Notes under the pieces: generated by a model
Databases searched by the model: none
What the model was told of the DNA's origin: nothing
The model's input: the letters and a program-made list of their open reading frames with translations, nothing else
Shown: positions 24,563 through 31,983 of the stretch, piece by piece
Position numbering within the stretch: position 1 is the first letter of the stretch
Layout: each line of letters opens with the position of its first letter
Position numbers and translations under genes: made by a program
Assembly (NCBI RefSeq): GCF_030159095.1
Contig: NZ_BRXS01000002.1
Coordinates: forward strand, 186,001-250,000
DNA: 64,000 nucleotides
Origin: Roseisolibacter agri
GTDB lineage: Bacteria; Gemmatimonadota; Gemmatimonadetes; Gemmatimonadales; Gemmatimonadaceae
Direction of reading: 5' to 3'

Positions 24563-24655
24563 CGTGGCGTTGCAGCTGACGTAGGAGCTAGGGACTCGCC
24601 TCGGCTGCGCCTCGGCTCCATGGTGTTCCTACGCAGCTGAACGTGGGCGTTAGGT
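24557..24655 (+). repeat. attC: attC20 (short class, 99 bp)
   Basis: R'' AGCTAAC matches its cassette start TTAGCT; R' GTTAGGT. Confidence 0.95.
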
Positions 24656-24887
24656 CGCGCCCACGCGCCACGCCGAGACAACGGCCACGAGACGATGGGC
24701 TACGCGGCTTCGCTTCCTGGGCGCTGGTGGGTGGCTTGGGACGCCGGACCGCACGCCGCCGCCGCGCCGGTCGTCCCAGATCACGACCGGCATCCGGTTG
24801 CGTCGCCGGCGTGCCTCCACGCGAGCGGGCTGGGGGCGAATGCGCGCTGCGCAGGGAGCGCGGGGGGTGGGCTCCGCAGGCAGCGCG
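24650..24887 (+). other. Cassette 21, no credible gene; second copy of cassette 4
   Basis: Starts TTAGGTCGCGCCCACGCGCC exactly as cassette 4 and stays identical for about 147 bp, then diverges at scattered positions (for example around 24795-24820). It is followed by attC21, itself a near copy of attC4. The whole cassette was copied about 10.5 kb along the array. No ORF appears selected. Confidence 0.8.
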
Positions 24888-25016
24888 GCCTAACGATCCG
24901 TTGCAGCAGTCGGGCGCGTGGGGAGCATCAGGTTGTGCGCGGGCGGGCTTCGTCGCACAATCGAGTCTCGCTCGCGCGCCGCGGCGCAGGCCCGCAGCTG
25001 AACGCAGGCGTTAGGC
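24888..25016 (+). repeat. attC: attC21 (long class, 129 bp)
   Basis: R'' GCCTAAC, R' GTTAGGC; near copy of attC4. Confidence 0.94.
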
Positions 25017-25112
25017 GGCCCCGGCCCCCGCAGTGGGCAGCGCTCCGTGGCTCCACGCCGGCCGCCGGTTCCCGGCGTTGCCGTCCCGGCGCCCTCGGTC
25101 GATCTTCCGGGC

Positions 25113-25349
25113 ATGCCTACCGTGCTCCGGGTCGGTCCGTACCGGTTCTTCTTCTATGCCGGCGACCGGCCGGAGCCGCCCCACGTGCACGTCGAACGCG
25201 ACGCCGATCAGGCCAAATTCTGGCTCGACCCGGTACGCCTCGAGACGAGCGGCGGGTTCCGCGGTCCCGAGCTGGCGCGGATCGCGGCCCTGGTGGCCGA
25301 GCACCGAGATCACCTGCGGAGAGCCTGGGATGAGTACTTCCTCGACTGA
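25113..25349 (+). CDS. Cassette 22: DUF4160 protein
   Basis: 78 residues: MPTVLRVGPYRFFFYAGDRP, then EPPHVHVERDADQAKFWLDP, GGF and an end HRDHLRRAWDEYFLD, all hallmarks of DUF4160. It overlaps the DUF2442 gene by 20 bp. DUF4160-DUF2442 pairs recur across bacteria and have been regarded as toxin-antitoxin-like modules; no activity can be read here. Confidence 0.9.
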   Translation: MPTVLRVGPYRFFFYAGDRPEPPHVHVERDADQAKFWLDPVRLETSGGFRGPELARIAALVAEHRDHLRRAWDEYFLD

Positions 25350-25662
25350 GCGGCACGCGGCCGGAACTCCCGCGGCGCCTGCAGTCGCCACCAGCGTCGT
25401 GGTGCGCGACGAGATGCTCGTGGTCGACTTGGCCGACGGACGCACGCTCGCGGTCCCGCTGGTGTGGTATCCCCGGCTGTGGCACGCGACGCCCGAGGAA
25501 CGGGCGCAATGGCGCTTCATCGGCGGTGGCGAGGGGATCCATTGGCCCGCCGTCGACGAAGACATCAGTGTGGAGGGCCTGCTCGCCGGTCGCGCCTCGG
25601 GCGAGAGCCAGCGCTCGCTCGCGCGATGGCTGGCCGGCCGGACGCAGCGTGGTGCCGCCTAA
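25330..25662 (+). CDS. Cassette 22: DUF2442 protein
   Basis: 110 residues from ATG 25330. VVVRDEMLVVDLADGRTLAV, PLVWYPRLWHATPEERAQWR and GIHWPAVDEDISVEGLLAG define DUF2442. It carries a longer C-terminal tail (GESQRSLARWLAGR) seen in some members. Translationally coupled to the DUF4160 gene; the likely regulatory or neutralising partner. Confidence 0.9.
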   Translation: MSTSSTERHAAGTPAAPAVATSVVVRDEMLVVDLADGRTLAVPLVWYPRLWHATPEERAQWRFIGGGEGIHWPAVDEDISVEGLLAGRASGESQRSLARWLAGRTQRGAA

Positions 25663-25753
25663 CGAAACGTTGCAGCTGACGCAGGGGCTGCGGAGCGTGC
25701 GGCTCCGCCGCACTCTTATAGCCTCCCTACGCAGCTGAACTTAGGCGTTATGC
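25657..25753 (+). repeat. attC: attC22 (short class, 97 bp)
   Basis: R'' GCCTAAC, R' GTTATGC; centre is the hairpin GTGCGGCTCCGCCGCAC, shared with attC30. Confidence 0.95.
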
Positions 25754-25760
25754 CGCCTCC

Positions 25761-25781
25761 GGGCCTCCATGGTAGATTGAG
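25761..25781 (+). promoter_or_regulatory. Leader element shared by the two HicBA cassettes (copy 2)
   Basis: Second copy of the block GGGCCTCC-AT-GGTAGATTGAG, 31 bp before the hicB start at 25812. 19 of 21 positions match the copy at 22282. Confidence 0.5.
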
Positions 25782-25811
25782 ACCGTTCCCTCCTCCCCGG
25801 AGCAGCGCCCC

Positions 25812-26018
25812 GTGTACCTGACCCTTGAGCTCGAGCGCGAGGCCGACGGCCGGTACCTCGCCGAGGTGCCCGACCTGCCCGGCGTGCTCGCCTACGGCGC
25901 GACGCAGGAGCAGGCCATCGCGCGCGTCCAGGCGCTGGCGCTGCGCGTGCTCGCGGACCGCCTGGAGCATGGCGAGCCGGCGCCGAATCTCCTGCCCCTC
26001 GACTTTCGTGCGGCCTGA
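25812..26018 (+). CDS. hicB: Cassette 23: HicB-family antitoxin
   Basis: 68 residues from a GTG: YLTLELEREADGRYLAEVPD, LPGVLAYGATQEQAIARVQA and a C-terminal ALRVLADRLEHGE, the short HicB fold. Located 29 bp upstream of the toxin gene. Confidence 0.9.
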   Translation: MYLTLELEREADGRYLAEVPDLPGVLAYGATQEQAIARVQALALRVLADRLEHGEPAPNLLPLDFRAA

Positions 26019-26047
26019 GCGGCCGTGCCGCGCCGGAGCCGCCCTGC

Positions 26048-26260
26048 ATGAGTGAGTGGCCGGCGGCGAAGGCGCGGCGGGTCCCGGCCGCCCTGCAGCG
26101 CATCGGCTGGGCGGTCAAGCGGGAGGCGAGCTCGCACAAGGTCCTCGCCCGCGATGGGTGGCCAGATACGGTCTTCGCGTTCCACGACAGCGAGGAGATC
26201 GGCCCCCGGATGCTCGCGCGGATCGCCAAGCAGACGGGCCTGCGGCCGGACGACCTGTAG
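26048..26260 (+). CDS. hicA: Cassette 23: HicA-family toxin
   Basis: 70 residues: WPAAKARRVPAALQRIGWAV, KREASSHKVLARDGWPDTVF with the His of the active site, and EEIGPRMLARIAKQTGLRPD. This is the cyanobacterial/Gemmatimonadota-type HicA subgroup, quite different from the HicA at 22563, so the two HicBA cassettes are not copies of one another. Confidence 0.92.
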   Translation: MSEWPAAKARRVPAALQRIGWAVKREASSHKVLARDGWPDTVFAFHDSEEIGPRMLARIAKQTGLRPDDL

Positions 26261-26289
26261 CTCAGATACCGGCCGCTCGTCGCGCCGCG

Positions 26290-26388
26290 GCATAACGAAG
26301 CGTTGCAGCTGACGTACGAGCTAGGGAGTGCCTCGGCTCCGCCTCGGCTCATGGTAGGTTCGTACGCAGCTGAACGCGGGCGTTAGGT
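26290..26388 (+). repeat. attC: attC23 (short class, 99 bp)
   Basis: R'' GCATAAC matches its cassette start TTATGC; R' GTTAGGT. Confidence 0.95.
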
Positions 26389-26416
26389 AGCTACCATCCT
26401 CATCTTCACGCACGCC

Positions 26417-26701
26417 GTGCCCGATCCCCGCCTCACTGACGAGTCGTACCTGTGGACGACTCCGAACCTCGACGCCGCGGCTTGCGAGGAGCTTGAGGCG
26501 CAGAACCTCGCGTCGCTCCGCCGGAAGATCACCTTCTGCGAGTCGCGCCCCGAGGAGCGGGTGCAGTTCCAACGCGTCGAGGGATGGACCACCGGACACA
26601 TCATCGGCTACATGCGCGGCAGCGGGCTTCCGTTGGCGCGAATCCGGCGCGACCTCGCCGCGGCCGGGCGCTATGCCGATGACTCCGAGGCAGCTACCTA
26701 A
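26417..26701 (+). CDS. Cassette 24: small soluble hypothetical protein
   Basis: 94 residues from a GTG; SYLWTTPNLDAAACEELEAQ, NLASLRRKITFCESRPEERV and GHIIGYMRGSGLPLARIRRD. Helical, with a possible HTH-like C-terminal part, but no family recognised. Stop codon inside attC24. Confidence 0.65.
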   Translation: MPDPRLTDESYLWTTPNLDAAACEELEAQNLASLRRKITFCESRPEERVQFQRVEGWTTGHIIGYMRGSGLPLARIRRDLAAAGRYADDSEAAT

Positions 26702-26824
26702 CGTGGCGTTGCAGCTGACCGAGCCTCCGAGCATCAGGTTTCTTCCGCGCGGCGCTCCGGGCCCGGCTCGGCCTCCGCGTGGGCGCTCGGCTCAGCGCTC
26801 GGCAGCTGAACTTGGGCGTTGGGC
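26696..26824 (+). repeat. attC: attC24 (long class, 129 bp)
   Basis: R'' ACCTAAC, R' GTTGGGC; ends cassette 24. Confidence 0.95.
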
Positions 26825-26852
26825 GGACAACCCTCTCCTCTGCCGTACAACC

Positions 26853-27320
26853 GTGACGTCGACTGACTCGCGCCTCACGCGCGATGCGCTGCACGGGCTC
26901 GCCGCCGACGCCTACTTCTGGGCGCTGATGGCGCCGGCGTGGGACGCCCCCGACGGTGGGACCGCCGGGCAGCGGGCGCTCGCCGTGACGACGTACCTCG
27001 TGCGCGACGTCGAGAACGGCGGGCTGCACCAAGCGCTCTGGAACCGCACGGCCGAGCAGCTCGCAGAGGCGCTGTCGGCGCTCGACCGCCTCGGCGCCAC
27101 GGAGCATGCGGCGGCCGTGCGCGCCGCGGTGGCGTTGCTCCTCGGGGACCGCCCGCCGGACGCGCGCGAGGCCCGCCGGGCCGTGCTCGGCGACCGGGCG
27201 TCCGAGCAGGCCCGGGAACGCCTCGCCCCGCTGGACGAGCAGCTCTACGACGAGACCCGGCTCTGGCCATACTACCGCCGGTACATCGCCGCACATCCGG
27301 CGGAGTTCTTCCGGGAGTGA
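26853..27320 (+). CDS. Cassette 25: DUF4375 (DMP19-like) protein
   Basis: 155 residues from GTG 26853. VTTYLVRDVENGGLHQALWN, ALSALDRLGATEHAAAVRAA and LDEQLYDETRLWPYYRRYIA then HPAEFF follow the DUF4375 pattern (NGGF/L-x-Q box, IGA helix, LD-x-x-Y box). DMP19-type proteins are acidic DNA mimics in some bacteria; this one is only moderately acidic, so that role is not assumed. Confidence 0.82.
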   Translation: MTSTDSRLTRDALHGLAADAYFWALMAPAWDAPDGGTAGQRALAVTTYLVRDVENGGLHQALWNRTAEQLAEALSALDRLGATEHAAAVRAAVALLLGDRPPDAREARRAVLGDRASEQARERLAPLDEQLYDETRLWPYYRRYIAAHPAEFFRE

Positions 27321-27335
27321 GCCTCGCGTGGCGCC

Positions 27336-27432
27336 GCCCAACATGGCGTTGCAGCTGACGTAGGGGCTACGGAGATGCCTCGCTGCGCTCGGCTCTCTTG
27401 GATCCCTACGCAGCTGAACGCGGGCGTTGGGC
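27336..27432 (+). repeat. attC: attC25 (short class, 97 bp)
   Basis: R'' GCCCAAC matches its cassette start TTGGGC; R' GTTGGGC. Confidence 0.95.
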
Positions 27433-27500
27433 GGACAACCCGTCCCTCGTTCCGATACCACCACGCGCCGCCCTCCCGCGTCGCCGGCACCGTCTTCTGG

Positions 27501-27866
27501 ATGTCGAACTTCCGTCGTGATCTCCGCCTGCCGCTGCTGGTCGCTGGCACCTTCGCCCTCGGCGCCTGCCACAGTGACGAGGTGATGATCCTGCCGGGCG
27601 AGGATGTGCGCGTGGCGCCGGCGTCGCTCCGGCTGACCGTCGGCGACTCTGCCGCCATTCGCGCGTCCCGCTACGACCGGAGCGGTCGGCCTGCTCTCGC
27701 GCGGTTCACCTTCACCAACGAGCGGCCGGCCGTGAGCGCGGTGCGGGCCGTCAACGACAGCACCGCCATCATCACGGCGCTCGCGGCGGGGGAAGGGTCG
27801 GTGCTGGTCTTCTCGCCCCTGGGCAACGGCACCGTGAACGTACCCGTAACAGTCGTCACACGCTGA
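27501..27866 (+). CDS. Cassette 26: lipoprotein with Ig-like (BIG2-type) domain
   Basis: 121 residues from ATG 27501. Lipobox LLVAGTFALGAC. The mature chain (VAPASLRLTVGDSAAIRASR, then FTFTNERPAVSAVRAVNDST, AIITALAAGEGSVLV and VNVPVTV) is a bacterial Ig-like group 2 domain, typical of surface proteins. Confidence 0.8.
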   Translation: MSNFRRDLRLPLLVAGTFALGACHSDEVMILPGEDVRVAPASLRLTVGDSAAIRASRYDRSGRPALARFTFTNERPAVSAVRAVNDSTAIITALAAGEGSVLVFSPLGNGTVNVPVTVVTR

Positions 27867-27904
27867 GGGGGCGCTTGTGACGGGCTACCGCCGATGCGCA
27901 TGCC

Positions 27905-27998
27905 GCCCAACGTGGCGTTGCAGCTGACCGGCGGGCTATGGCAGCTCGCTTCGCTCGCCGTGGTTGTATCCGCCGGCAGCTGAACTTCGGCGTTAGCT
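27905..27998 (+). repeat. attC: attC26 (shortest, 94 bp)
   Basis: R'' GCCCAAC, R' GTTAGCT; centre CTCGCTTCGCTCG instead of the usual CCTCGGC repeats. Confidence 0.94.
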
Positions 27999-28013
27999 AG
28001 CGACCACCCTATC

Positions 28014-28319
28014 GTGATCCGCATCCTCCGCGCGCGAATTGTGCTCCTTACCACCGTCGCGGTCCTCAGCGCCGGCCTCTTCTCGTGTGGGCGCGAGTTC
28101 CTCGCCGTAGACGCGTGCCTTGACCGCGGCGGCGTGTACGATGACGCGGCCGGGGCCTGCCGGTACGACGTTGAGCGCCTGCCGCGGCGGTCCCTCGCGT
28201 GTCTGTTCCGGGCGCCCGACGCGCGCATGCTGCTCGCGGCCAGCTCGGGGACGTCCATTGCGGTGCTCGTCCTCGTCGCCCGACGGCGCGGCAGCCGGCA
28301 CCGGCAACCCGCTAGCTAA
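28014..28319 (+). CDS. Cassette 27: small exported/membrane protein
   Basis: 101 residues from a GTG. A signal or anchor (IVLLTTVAVLSAGLFSCG) with a possible lipobox, then DACLDRGGVYDDAAGACRYD with two Cys likely disulfide-linked, and a second hydrophobic stretch near the C-terminus (LLAASSGTSIAVLVLVA). Similar DACLDxGGxW motifs occur in small exported proteins of unknown function. Stop codon inside attC27. Confidence 0.65.
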   Translation: MIRILRARIVLLTTVAVLSAGLFSCGREFLAVDACLDRGGVYDDAAGACRYDVERLPRRSLACLFRAPDARMLLAASSGTSIAVLVLVARRRGSRHRQPAS

Positions 28320-28442
28320 CGTAGCGTTGCAGCTGGCCGAGCCTCAGAGCATCAGGTTTCTTCCGGGCGGCGCTCCGGGCCCGGCTCGGCCTCCGCGCGG
28401 GCGCTCGGCTCGAGGCTCGGCAGCTGAACTTGGGCGTTAGGT
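28314..28442 (+). repeat. attC: attC27 (long class, 129 bp)
   Basis: R'' AGCTAAC matches its cassette start TTAGCT; R' GTTAGGT. Confidence 0.95.
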
Positions 28443-28472
28443 GACATCCATAGCCTTCTCGCAGGCACACCG

Positions 28473-28712
28473 ATGTGGACTCTGATCCGGCGCTACCTGG
28501 CGGTTGCTGTTCCGCTCATCGCCTTTGACGCGCTTCTCGGTCTCCTGCTCGCCACGGGGCTGGTCCCGAGCGGTCTGCTCGCCGTCGTTGCCCTCATCTT
28601 CTGGACGATCATCCCGCTCGCGTTGCTTGGCCGGACCCTCCTCCTGGCGTACGATGCCCTGGAGTATGTCCGGGGCGGTCGGCCGCAGGCGTCCGAGCGC
28701 CATGTCACCTAA
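28473..28712 (+). CDS. Cassette 28: two-helix membrane protein
   Basis: 79 residues with two long hydrophobic helices (YLAVAVPLIAFDALLGLLLA and LLAVVALIFWTIIPLALLGR) and a short charged tail. No family recognised. Stop codon inside attC28. Confidence 0.65.
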   Translation: MWTLIRRYLAVAVPLIAFDALLGLLLATGLVPSGLLAVVALIFWTIIPLALLGRTLLLAYDALEYVRGGRPQASERHVT

Positions 28713-28835
28713 CGTGGCGTTGCAGCTGACAAGGCCTCCGCAGCATCAGGTTTCTTCCGGCTCGGCTCCGGTGCCCGCCCGGCGCCAGTGCGCGCGCTCG
28801 GCTCGGATCCTTGCAGCTGAACTTGGGCGTTCGGC
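28707..28835 (+). repeat. attC: attC28 (long class, 129 bp)
   Basis: R'' ACCTAAC, R' GTTCGGC; ends cassette 28. Confidence 0.95.
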
Positions 28836-28865
28836 GGACACCCACGTATTCCTCCACCCTCACAC

Positions 28866-29327
28866 GTGACCGAGCAGACCGCCGCGCTCTGCGTGATCGT
28901 CCTCGGCGCGGCCGGCGTCGTCGCGCCGGTCCGGGCGCTCCGCCGCGAGCTTCGGAGCCGGGCCTGGCCTCGAGCACCGGGGCGGGTCCTCGCCGCACGC
29001 ATGGAGTTGTACGTCGACCGGGCCGGGGGGCGCGCCCCGCGGCTCGGGGACGTCGAGCCGATCATCCGCGCCGAATACACGGTGGACGGCGTGCGGTACT
29101 CGACCGCCTCGGTGCGGTGGGCCGGGGTGCCCTCGTGGGCGGCGACGCGCACGCTGGCGCGCTACCCGGAGGGCGCCGCCGTCGTCGTGGCCTACGACCC
29201 GGCCGAGCCGACAGTCGGACTGCTGGAGCCCGGGCCGACGCTGGTGAGCGGCACGCAGGTGGCGCTCGGCCTCGGTGCGGTCCTCCTCGGCCTGCTCTGG
29301 CTCCACGTGGCAAGCGCCGCGCGCTGA
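28866..29327 (+). CDS. Cassette 29: DUF3592 membrane protein
   Basis: 153 residues from a GTG. Two membrane helices, near 10-25 and 125-148, flank an external beta domain with WPRAPGRVLAARMELY, IIRAEYTVDGVRYSTASVRW, LARYPEGAAVVVAYDPAEPT and VGLLEPG, the DUF3592 pattern. Function unknown. Confidence 0.85.
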   Translation: MTEQTAALCVIVLGAAGVVAPVRALRRELRSRAWPRAPGRVLAARMELYVDRAGGRAPRLGDVEPIIRAEYTVDGVRYSTASVRWAGVPSWAATRTLARYPEGAAVVVAYDPAEPTVGLLEPGPTLVSGTQVALGLGAVLLGLLWLHVASAAR

Positions 29328-29356
29328 TGTGCGGGCCGAGCATCCGCGCGCTTGCC

Positions 29357-29455
29357 GCCGAACGTGGCGTTGCAGCTGACGTGGGGGCTGCGGAGTTGCC
29401 TCGGCTGCGCCTCGGCTCTATGTCATCCCCACGCAGCTGAACTCAGGCGTTAGGG
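29357..29455 (+). repeat. attC: attC29 (short class, 99 bp)
   Basis: R'' GCCGAAC matches its cassette start TTCGGC; R' GTTAGGG. Confidence 0.95.
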
Positions 29456-29474
29456 CGCAACGGCTTCCGTACCC

Positions 29475-29987
29475 ATGCACGCCAACCGCTTCCGACTCGT
29501 CGCCGCCATCCTCTTCGTAGCCGCCTGCGGGGAGCCACGGCCGATCTGGCACGGCGAGGCGACCTTGAGCGCGGCGCCGCTCGCGATCACGCCCGCGCGC
29601 CCCCTCGAGGCACCAGGGCCCACTTCGCTCGTCTGCCTGATACCGGCCGTCCAGGGCCTCAGGGGCGTACTGGACACGCTCTTCCTGCCGGACGGCGGCG
29701 TCACCCGCGTGCGCGTGGTGCTCATCACGCCGGAGGGCGTACGCGATTCGCTGTGGGGCACAGGCGTGTGGTCCGAGAGGGCCGACTCGGCACGCGGCGT
29801 TCCGTCCCGGATCCAGCCGGTCCCGGTGCCGCCGACGTGGGAGCCGCGGGGCGAGCAGCTGTGCCTCTGGCAGAACCGAGCGCCTACGCCGGAGCGCACC
29901 ATCATCCGCGTCGAACTCCGGAGTGATCGCGCGCTGCCGATTCGTGGGGTGGGCTGGTGGAGCGGCGAGCCGCCCGGCCTCCTCTGA
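29475..29987 (+). CDS. Cassette 30: lipoprotein, paralogue of the next cassette
   Basis: 170 residues. Lipobox VAAILFVAAC. Mature part: IWHGEATLSAAPLAITPARP, CLIPAVQGLRGVLDTLFLPD, VRVVLITPEGVRDSLWGTG and VELRSDRALPIRGVGWWSGE. The protein of cassette 31 has the same blocks in the same order with moderate identity. Family and role unknown. Confidence 0.72.
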   Translation: MHANRFRLVAAILFVAACGEPRPIWHGEATLSAAPLAITPARPLEAPGPTSLVCLIPAVQGLRGVLDTLFLPDGGVTRVRVVLITPEGVRDSLWGTGVWSERADSARGVPSRIQPVPVPPTWEPRGEQLCLWQNRAPTPERTIIRVELRSDRALPIRGVGWWSGEPPGLL

Positions 29988-29993
29988 GCTGCG

Positions 29994-30090
29994 CCCTAAC
30001 GAAGCGTTGCAGCTGACGTAGGGGCTGCGGAGCGTGCGGCTCCGCCGCACTCTTATGGGAGCCCTACGCAGCTGAACGTGGGCGTTATGC
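29994..30090 (+). repeat. attC: attC30 (short class, 97 bp)
   Basis: R'' CCCTAAC exactly complements the rare cassette start TTAGGG, although its first base departs from the RYYYAAC consensus. R' GTTATGC. Centre hairpin GTGCGGCTCCGCCGCAC as in attC22. Confidence 0.95.
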
Positions 30091-30103
30091 CGCGACATCG
30101 TTC

Positions 30104-30622
30104 ATGGCAGGGACAGTGAAGCCTCGCTTCGGCATCATCGCGATCTCCCTGCTGCTGGCCTGTGAGCAGCCGCGCTCCGTGTGGAGCGGAGATGTCACGC
30201 TGACGACTCAGCCCACGACGCTCACGCTCCAGGAGTCGATCCGCGCGCCGGGCCCGACGCACGACCTGTGCTTCGTGCCGGCGGTCGAAGGCGTGCGGGC
30301 GGACTGGGACTCGCTCGTGCTCCCGGCGGGGCGCGGCACCCGCGTGGAGGCGGTGTTGATCACGCCGGCAGGGCAGCGCGATACGTTGCGCCACCCCCCG
30401 TCTCCGATGATCCACAGGGACAGCACGGGGCGCGTGACCGACACGGTGTGGGCCCGGCCCACGCGACCCAGCGCGTGGATGATCGCCGGACTTCCGTGCG
30501 TCTGGGCGCACGCCGATACTGCGCGGGGCCGGCGCTACGTGGCCATCGAACTCCGTGCCGACCGGCCGCTGTCGATCCGCGGTCTCCACTGGTGGAGCGG
30601 CCAACGCATCGCGATGCCGTAG
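30104..30622 (+). CDS. Cassette 31: lipoprotein, paralogue of cassette 30
   Basis: 172 residues. Lipobox IIAISLLLAC. Blocks SVWSGDVTLTTQPTTLTLQE, CFVPAVEGVRADWDSLVLPA, VEAVLITPAGQRDTLRHPP and IELRADRPLSIRGLHWWSGQ line up with cassette 30. The two sit side by side but have different attC sites and different cassette-start bases, so they are unlikely to come from a simple tandem duplication. Confidence 0.72.
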   Translation: MAGTVKPRFGIIAISLLLACEQPRSVWSGDVTLTTQPTTLTLQESIRAPGPTHDLCFVPAVEGVRADWDSLVLPAGRGTRVEAVLITPAGQRDTLRHPPSPMIHRDSTGRVTDTVWARPTRPSAWMIAGLPCVWAHADTARGRRYVAIELRADRPLSIRGLHWWSGQRIAMP

Positions 30623-30627
30623 CCGCG

Positions 30628-30726
30628 GCATAACGTGGCGTTGCAGCAGACGGGCGGGCTGGGGAATCGCCTCGCCTGCGGCTCGGCTCTATGATATCCG
30701 CCCGCAGCTGAACGTGGGCGTTAGCC
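30628..30726 (+). repeat. attC: attC31 (short class, 99 bp)
   Basis: R'' GCATAAC matches its cassette start TTATGC; R' GTTAGCC. Confidence 0.95.
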
Positions 30727-30773
30727 GGGGAGGGCATCCGCCCGCTGGCACCCGACCCGCCGCCGTGTTCTCG

Positions 30774-31244
30774 ATGGTAGATCTCGCCGCTCTCGCGCCG
30801 CTCGCCCGCCGCTTCGCCGACTATGCCTTCGCCCGCCACCCCGAGTGGCGAGCGCTGGCGACGCTGGCACCCGCCGAGTGGGAAGGCCCGGGCGTCCTTG
30901 CGGTGACGCTGCGCTCCCCGCGCGGCGACCGCGCGCTGGAGGTGTTCGGCGAGGCCGACCGGGTGACCGTCGGCTTCGGGACCGCGACGGACCACTGGCA
31001 CGGGCACTATGAGCCCTGGCCCGACGACCCGACGTCGGAGGCCGCCGTGTTCGCGGAGGCGCTCGAGACGGTCGCCGGCCTGCTCGCCGAGACGCGCGTC
31101 ATCTTCACGCTCTACGAGGCCGACGGGCGCCCGACGACGTTCGGGATCGCCGAGGCCGGGGAGCGGCCCGATTACCCGGGCACGCACCGGATCGAGTTCC
31201 GCTCCTGGCTCGGCACTCGGGACGCCAGCATGTTCCCCGGCTAA
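30774..31244 (+). CDS. Cassette 32: soluble hypothetical protein
   Basis: 156 residues from ATG 30774 (GTG 30765 possible). LVRRFADYAF-like helix followed by strands VLAVTLRSPRGDRALEVFGE, ADRVTVGFGTATDHWHGHYE with a His cluster, and HRIEFRSWLGTRDASMFPG. No signal peptide, no known family; reminiscent of immunity-type proteins. Stop codon inside attC32. Confidence 0.65.
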   Translation: MVDLAALAPLARRFADYAFARHPEWRALATLAPAEWEGPGVLAVTLRSPRGDRALEVFGEADRVTVGFGTATDHWHGHYEPWPDDPTSEAAVFAEALETVAGLLAETRVIFTLYEADGRPTTFGIAEAGERPDYPGTHRIEFRSWLGTRDASMFPG

Positions 31245-31368
31245 CGAAACGTTGCAGCTGACGAAGCCCCGGGAGCATCATGGTTCCTCCGGCTCGGCCG
31301 CGTCGCGCGGCTCGGCCGCAGCACGCGCGCTCGGCTTCGGGCTTCGCAGCTGAACCCGGGCGTTAGAC
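31239..31368 (+). repeat. attC: attC32 (long class, 130 bp)
   Basis: R'' GGCTAAC, R' GTTAGAC; interior almost identical to attC7 15 kb away. Confidence 0.95.
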
Positions 31369-31388
31369 CTCCACACGCATCCCAGATC

Positions 31389-31883
31389 GTGCGTCCGCCC
31401 GATATCCGATTCGCGTTCGTGCTTAGTGCCGCTGTGCTTGGCTGCACATCCGCGGCGCCCGCGGGCGCGCCGCCCAGCGGCATGACCGCATCCCGCCCGG
31501 CACCGGCCCTCTCTGACACACTCGGTGCCGCAGGCCGAGTCTACCGCGCCGCCGAAGTGGCGCGCCGGGCGGCGGCGCTGCCCGGGCAAGCACCACGGCC
31601 GTGGGGGCAGGGCGTCGACGGCTGCGCGGAGCTGTCGTACGTCGTCGATGCCGCCGGACGCGTGGAGCCGGGCACACTCACCGTGCGCGACGGGAGCACT
31701 GAGGCCCTGGTGGAGGTGCTGCGCCGGGTGCTGCCTGCCGAGCGCTATGGCCCGGCCGAGCAGCCTGCTGGCCGTCCGGTGCGCCAGTTGATCGAGATGG
31801 TGGTCCTGCGGCGAGGGCGCGGCGTCACGATCTCTCGCGACGCCGACCTGCTCCCGGGCCACTGCCCGCGACCGGAGGTCTAA
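31389..31883 (+). CDS. Cassette 33: TonB C-terminal-like lipoprotein
   Basis: 164 residues from a GTG. Lipobox AFVLSAAVLGC. The mature part GCAELSYVVDAAGRVEPGTL, TVRDGSTEALVEVLRRVLPA and ERYGPAEQPAGRPVRQLIEM is the TonB-like C-terminal fold common in Gemmatimonadota proteins. There is no long Pro-rich spacer, so true energy transduction is doubtful. Stop codon inside attC33. Confidence 0.78.
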   Translation: MRPPDIRFAFVLSAAVLGCTSAAPAGAPPSGMTASRPAPALSDTLGAAGRVYRAAEVARRAAALPGQAPRPWGQGVDGCAELSYVVDAAGRVEPGTLTVRDGSTEALVEVLRRVLPAERYGPAEQPAGRPVRQLIEMVVLRRGRGVTISRDADLLPGHCPRPEV

Positions 31884-31976
31884 CGAGGCGTTGCAGCTGA
31901 CGTACGGGTTAGGGAGTGCCTCGGCTCCGCCTCGGCTCTTGTTAGATCCGTACGCAGCTGAACGTGGGCGTTAGGC
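31878..31976 (+). repeat. attC: attC33 (short class, 99 bp)
   Basis: R'' GTCTAAC matches the rare cassette start TTAGAC; R' GTTAGGC. Confidence 0.95.
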
Positions 31977-31983
31977 CGCACCC

